Of a stretch of DNA of 5,704 nt, positions 5,641-5,704 are shown piece after piece; within the stretch, counting starts at the first letter, position 1, and each line of letters begins with the position of its first letter. Source of the DNA: Saprospiraceae bacterium (GTDB lineage: Bacteria; Bacteroidota; Bacteroidia; Chitinophagales; Saprospiraceae); assembly GCA_007128085.1 (NCBI GenBank), contig SKYC01000202.1:1-5704 (forward strand), in the 5' to 3' direction. The notes below the pieces were generated by a model, which was given only the letters and a program-made list of their open reading frames with translations, was not told where the DNA came from and ran no database searches. A program made the position numbers and the translations under genes.

Positions 5641-5704
5641 ATGATAATTGGAGTGCCAAAAGAAATAAAGCCCAGTGAAAACCGGGTAGCCGTAACCCCT
5701 GCAG
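5641..5704 (+). CDS. ald: Alanine dehydrogenase, N-terminal fragment cut by the window edge
   Basis: The last 64 bases encode 21 residues, MIIGVPKEIKPSENRVAVTP and one more alanine, running off the right end. This matches the start of alanine dehydrogenase, which oxidatively deaminates L-alanine to pyruvate and ammonium with NAD+. Arg15 in ENRVA corresponds to the conserved substrate-carboxylate arginine of the family. The related transhydrogenase alpha subunit PntA begins similarly, but the MIIGVPKEIKxxENRVA pattern is closer to Ald. The ATG at 5641 matches the normal N terminus; no Shine-Dalgarno is visible. The rest of the gene, including the NAD-binding domain, lies outside the window. 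A strong terminator 280 bp upstream isolates it from mqnD unless there is readthrough. Confidence 0.85.
   Translation, partial: MIIGVPKEIKPSENRVAVTPA

Noticed and set aside
1..5704. CRISPR array, tRNA or rRNA genes, transposase, toxin-antitoxin or defence genes
   Set aside because: I looked on both strands and saw no regular repeat-spacer pattern, no cloverleaf, no rRNA sequence and no matching protein motifs.

Overview
The window reads as a piece of a Bacteroidota chromosome of moderate GC content. The protein-coding genes resemble Bacteroidota homologues. Starts lack clear Shine-Dalgarno sequences and sit behind AT-rich leaders. Upstream of + strand transcription units there are exact matches to the Bacteroidota -7 element TAnnTTTG (4171-4178, 5188-5195, 5206-5213). 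Finding MqnD (futalosine menaquinone route) together with BshB1 (bacillithiol) suggests a Cytophagia, Saprospiria or Rhodothermia-like lineage rather than a typical gut Bacteroidales; this placement is inference.

Layout: positions 1-183 hold a short + strand open frame rich in small hairpins, possibly a dispersed repeat or gene remnant. Four genes follow on the minus strand, read right to left: an RluA-family pseudouridine synthase (3274-3984), a long KAS III/FabH-like synthase (1961-3019), the bacillithiol deacetylase bshB1 (1123-1836) and an LCIB-type (theta class) carbonic anhydrase-like protein (215-922). Gaps of 124-254 bp separate them, so they need not form one operon. Terminator-like hairpins lie at or after three of the four genes. 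From about 3985 the strand switches: mqnD (4276-5118), a 522-bp region without a clear protein gene, and the first 21 codons of an alanine dehydrogenase (from 5641) all read rightwards.

The region between mqnD and ald holds the most unexplained structure. A -7 element is followed by two perfect stem-loops and a strong intrinsic terminator (5326-5359), which together fit an RNA of about 140 nt. It could be a stand-alone small RNA or a terminated leader. A 16-codon frame inside it, rich in Val, Leu and Ile, ends in the terminator loop, which permits an attenuation model.

The genes are mostly housekeeping or core metabolism: RNA modification, fatty-acid initiation or a related condensation, low-molecular-weight thiol synthesis, menaquinone synthesis and alanine catabolism. 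I see no transposase, CRISPR array, tRNA, rRNA or defence system. The items most worth following up are the putative RNA and the LCIB-type protein.
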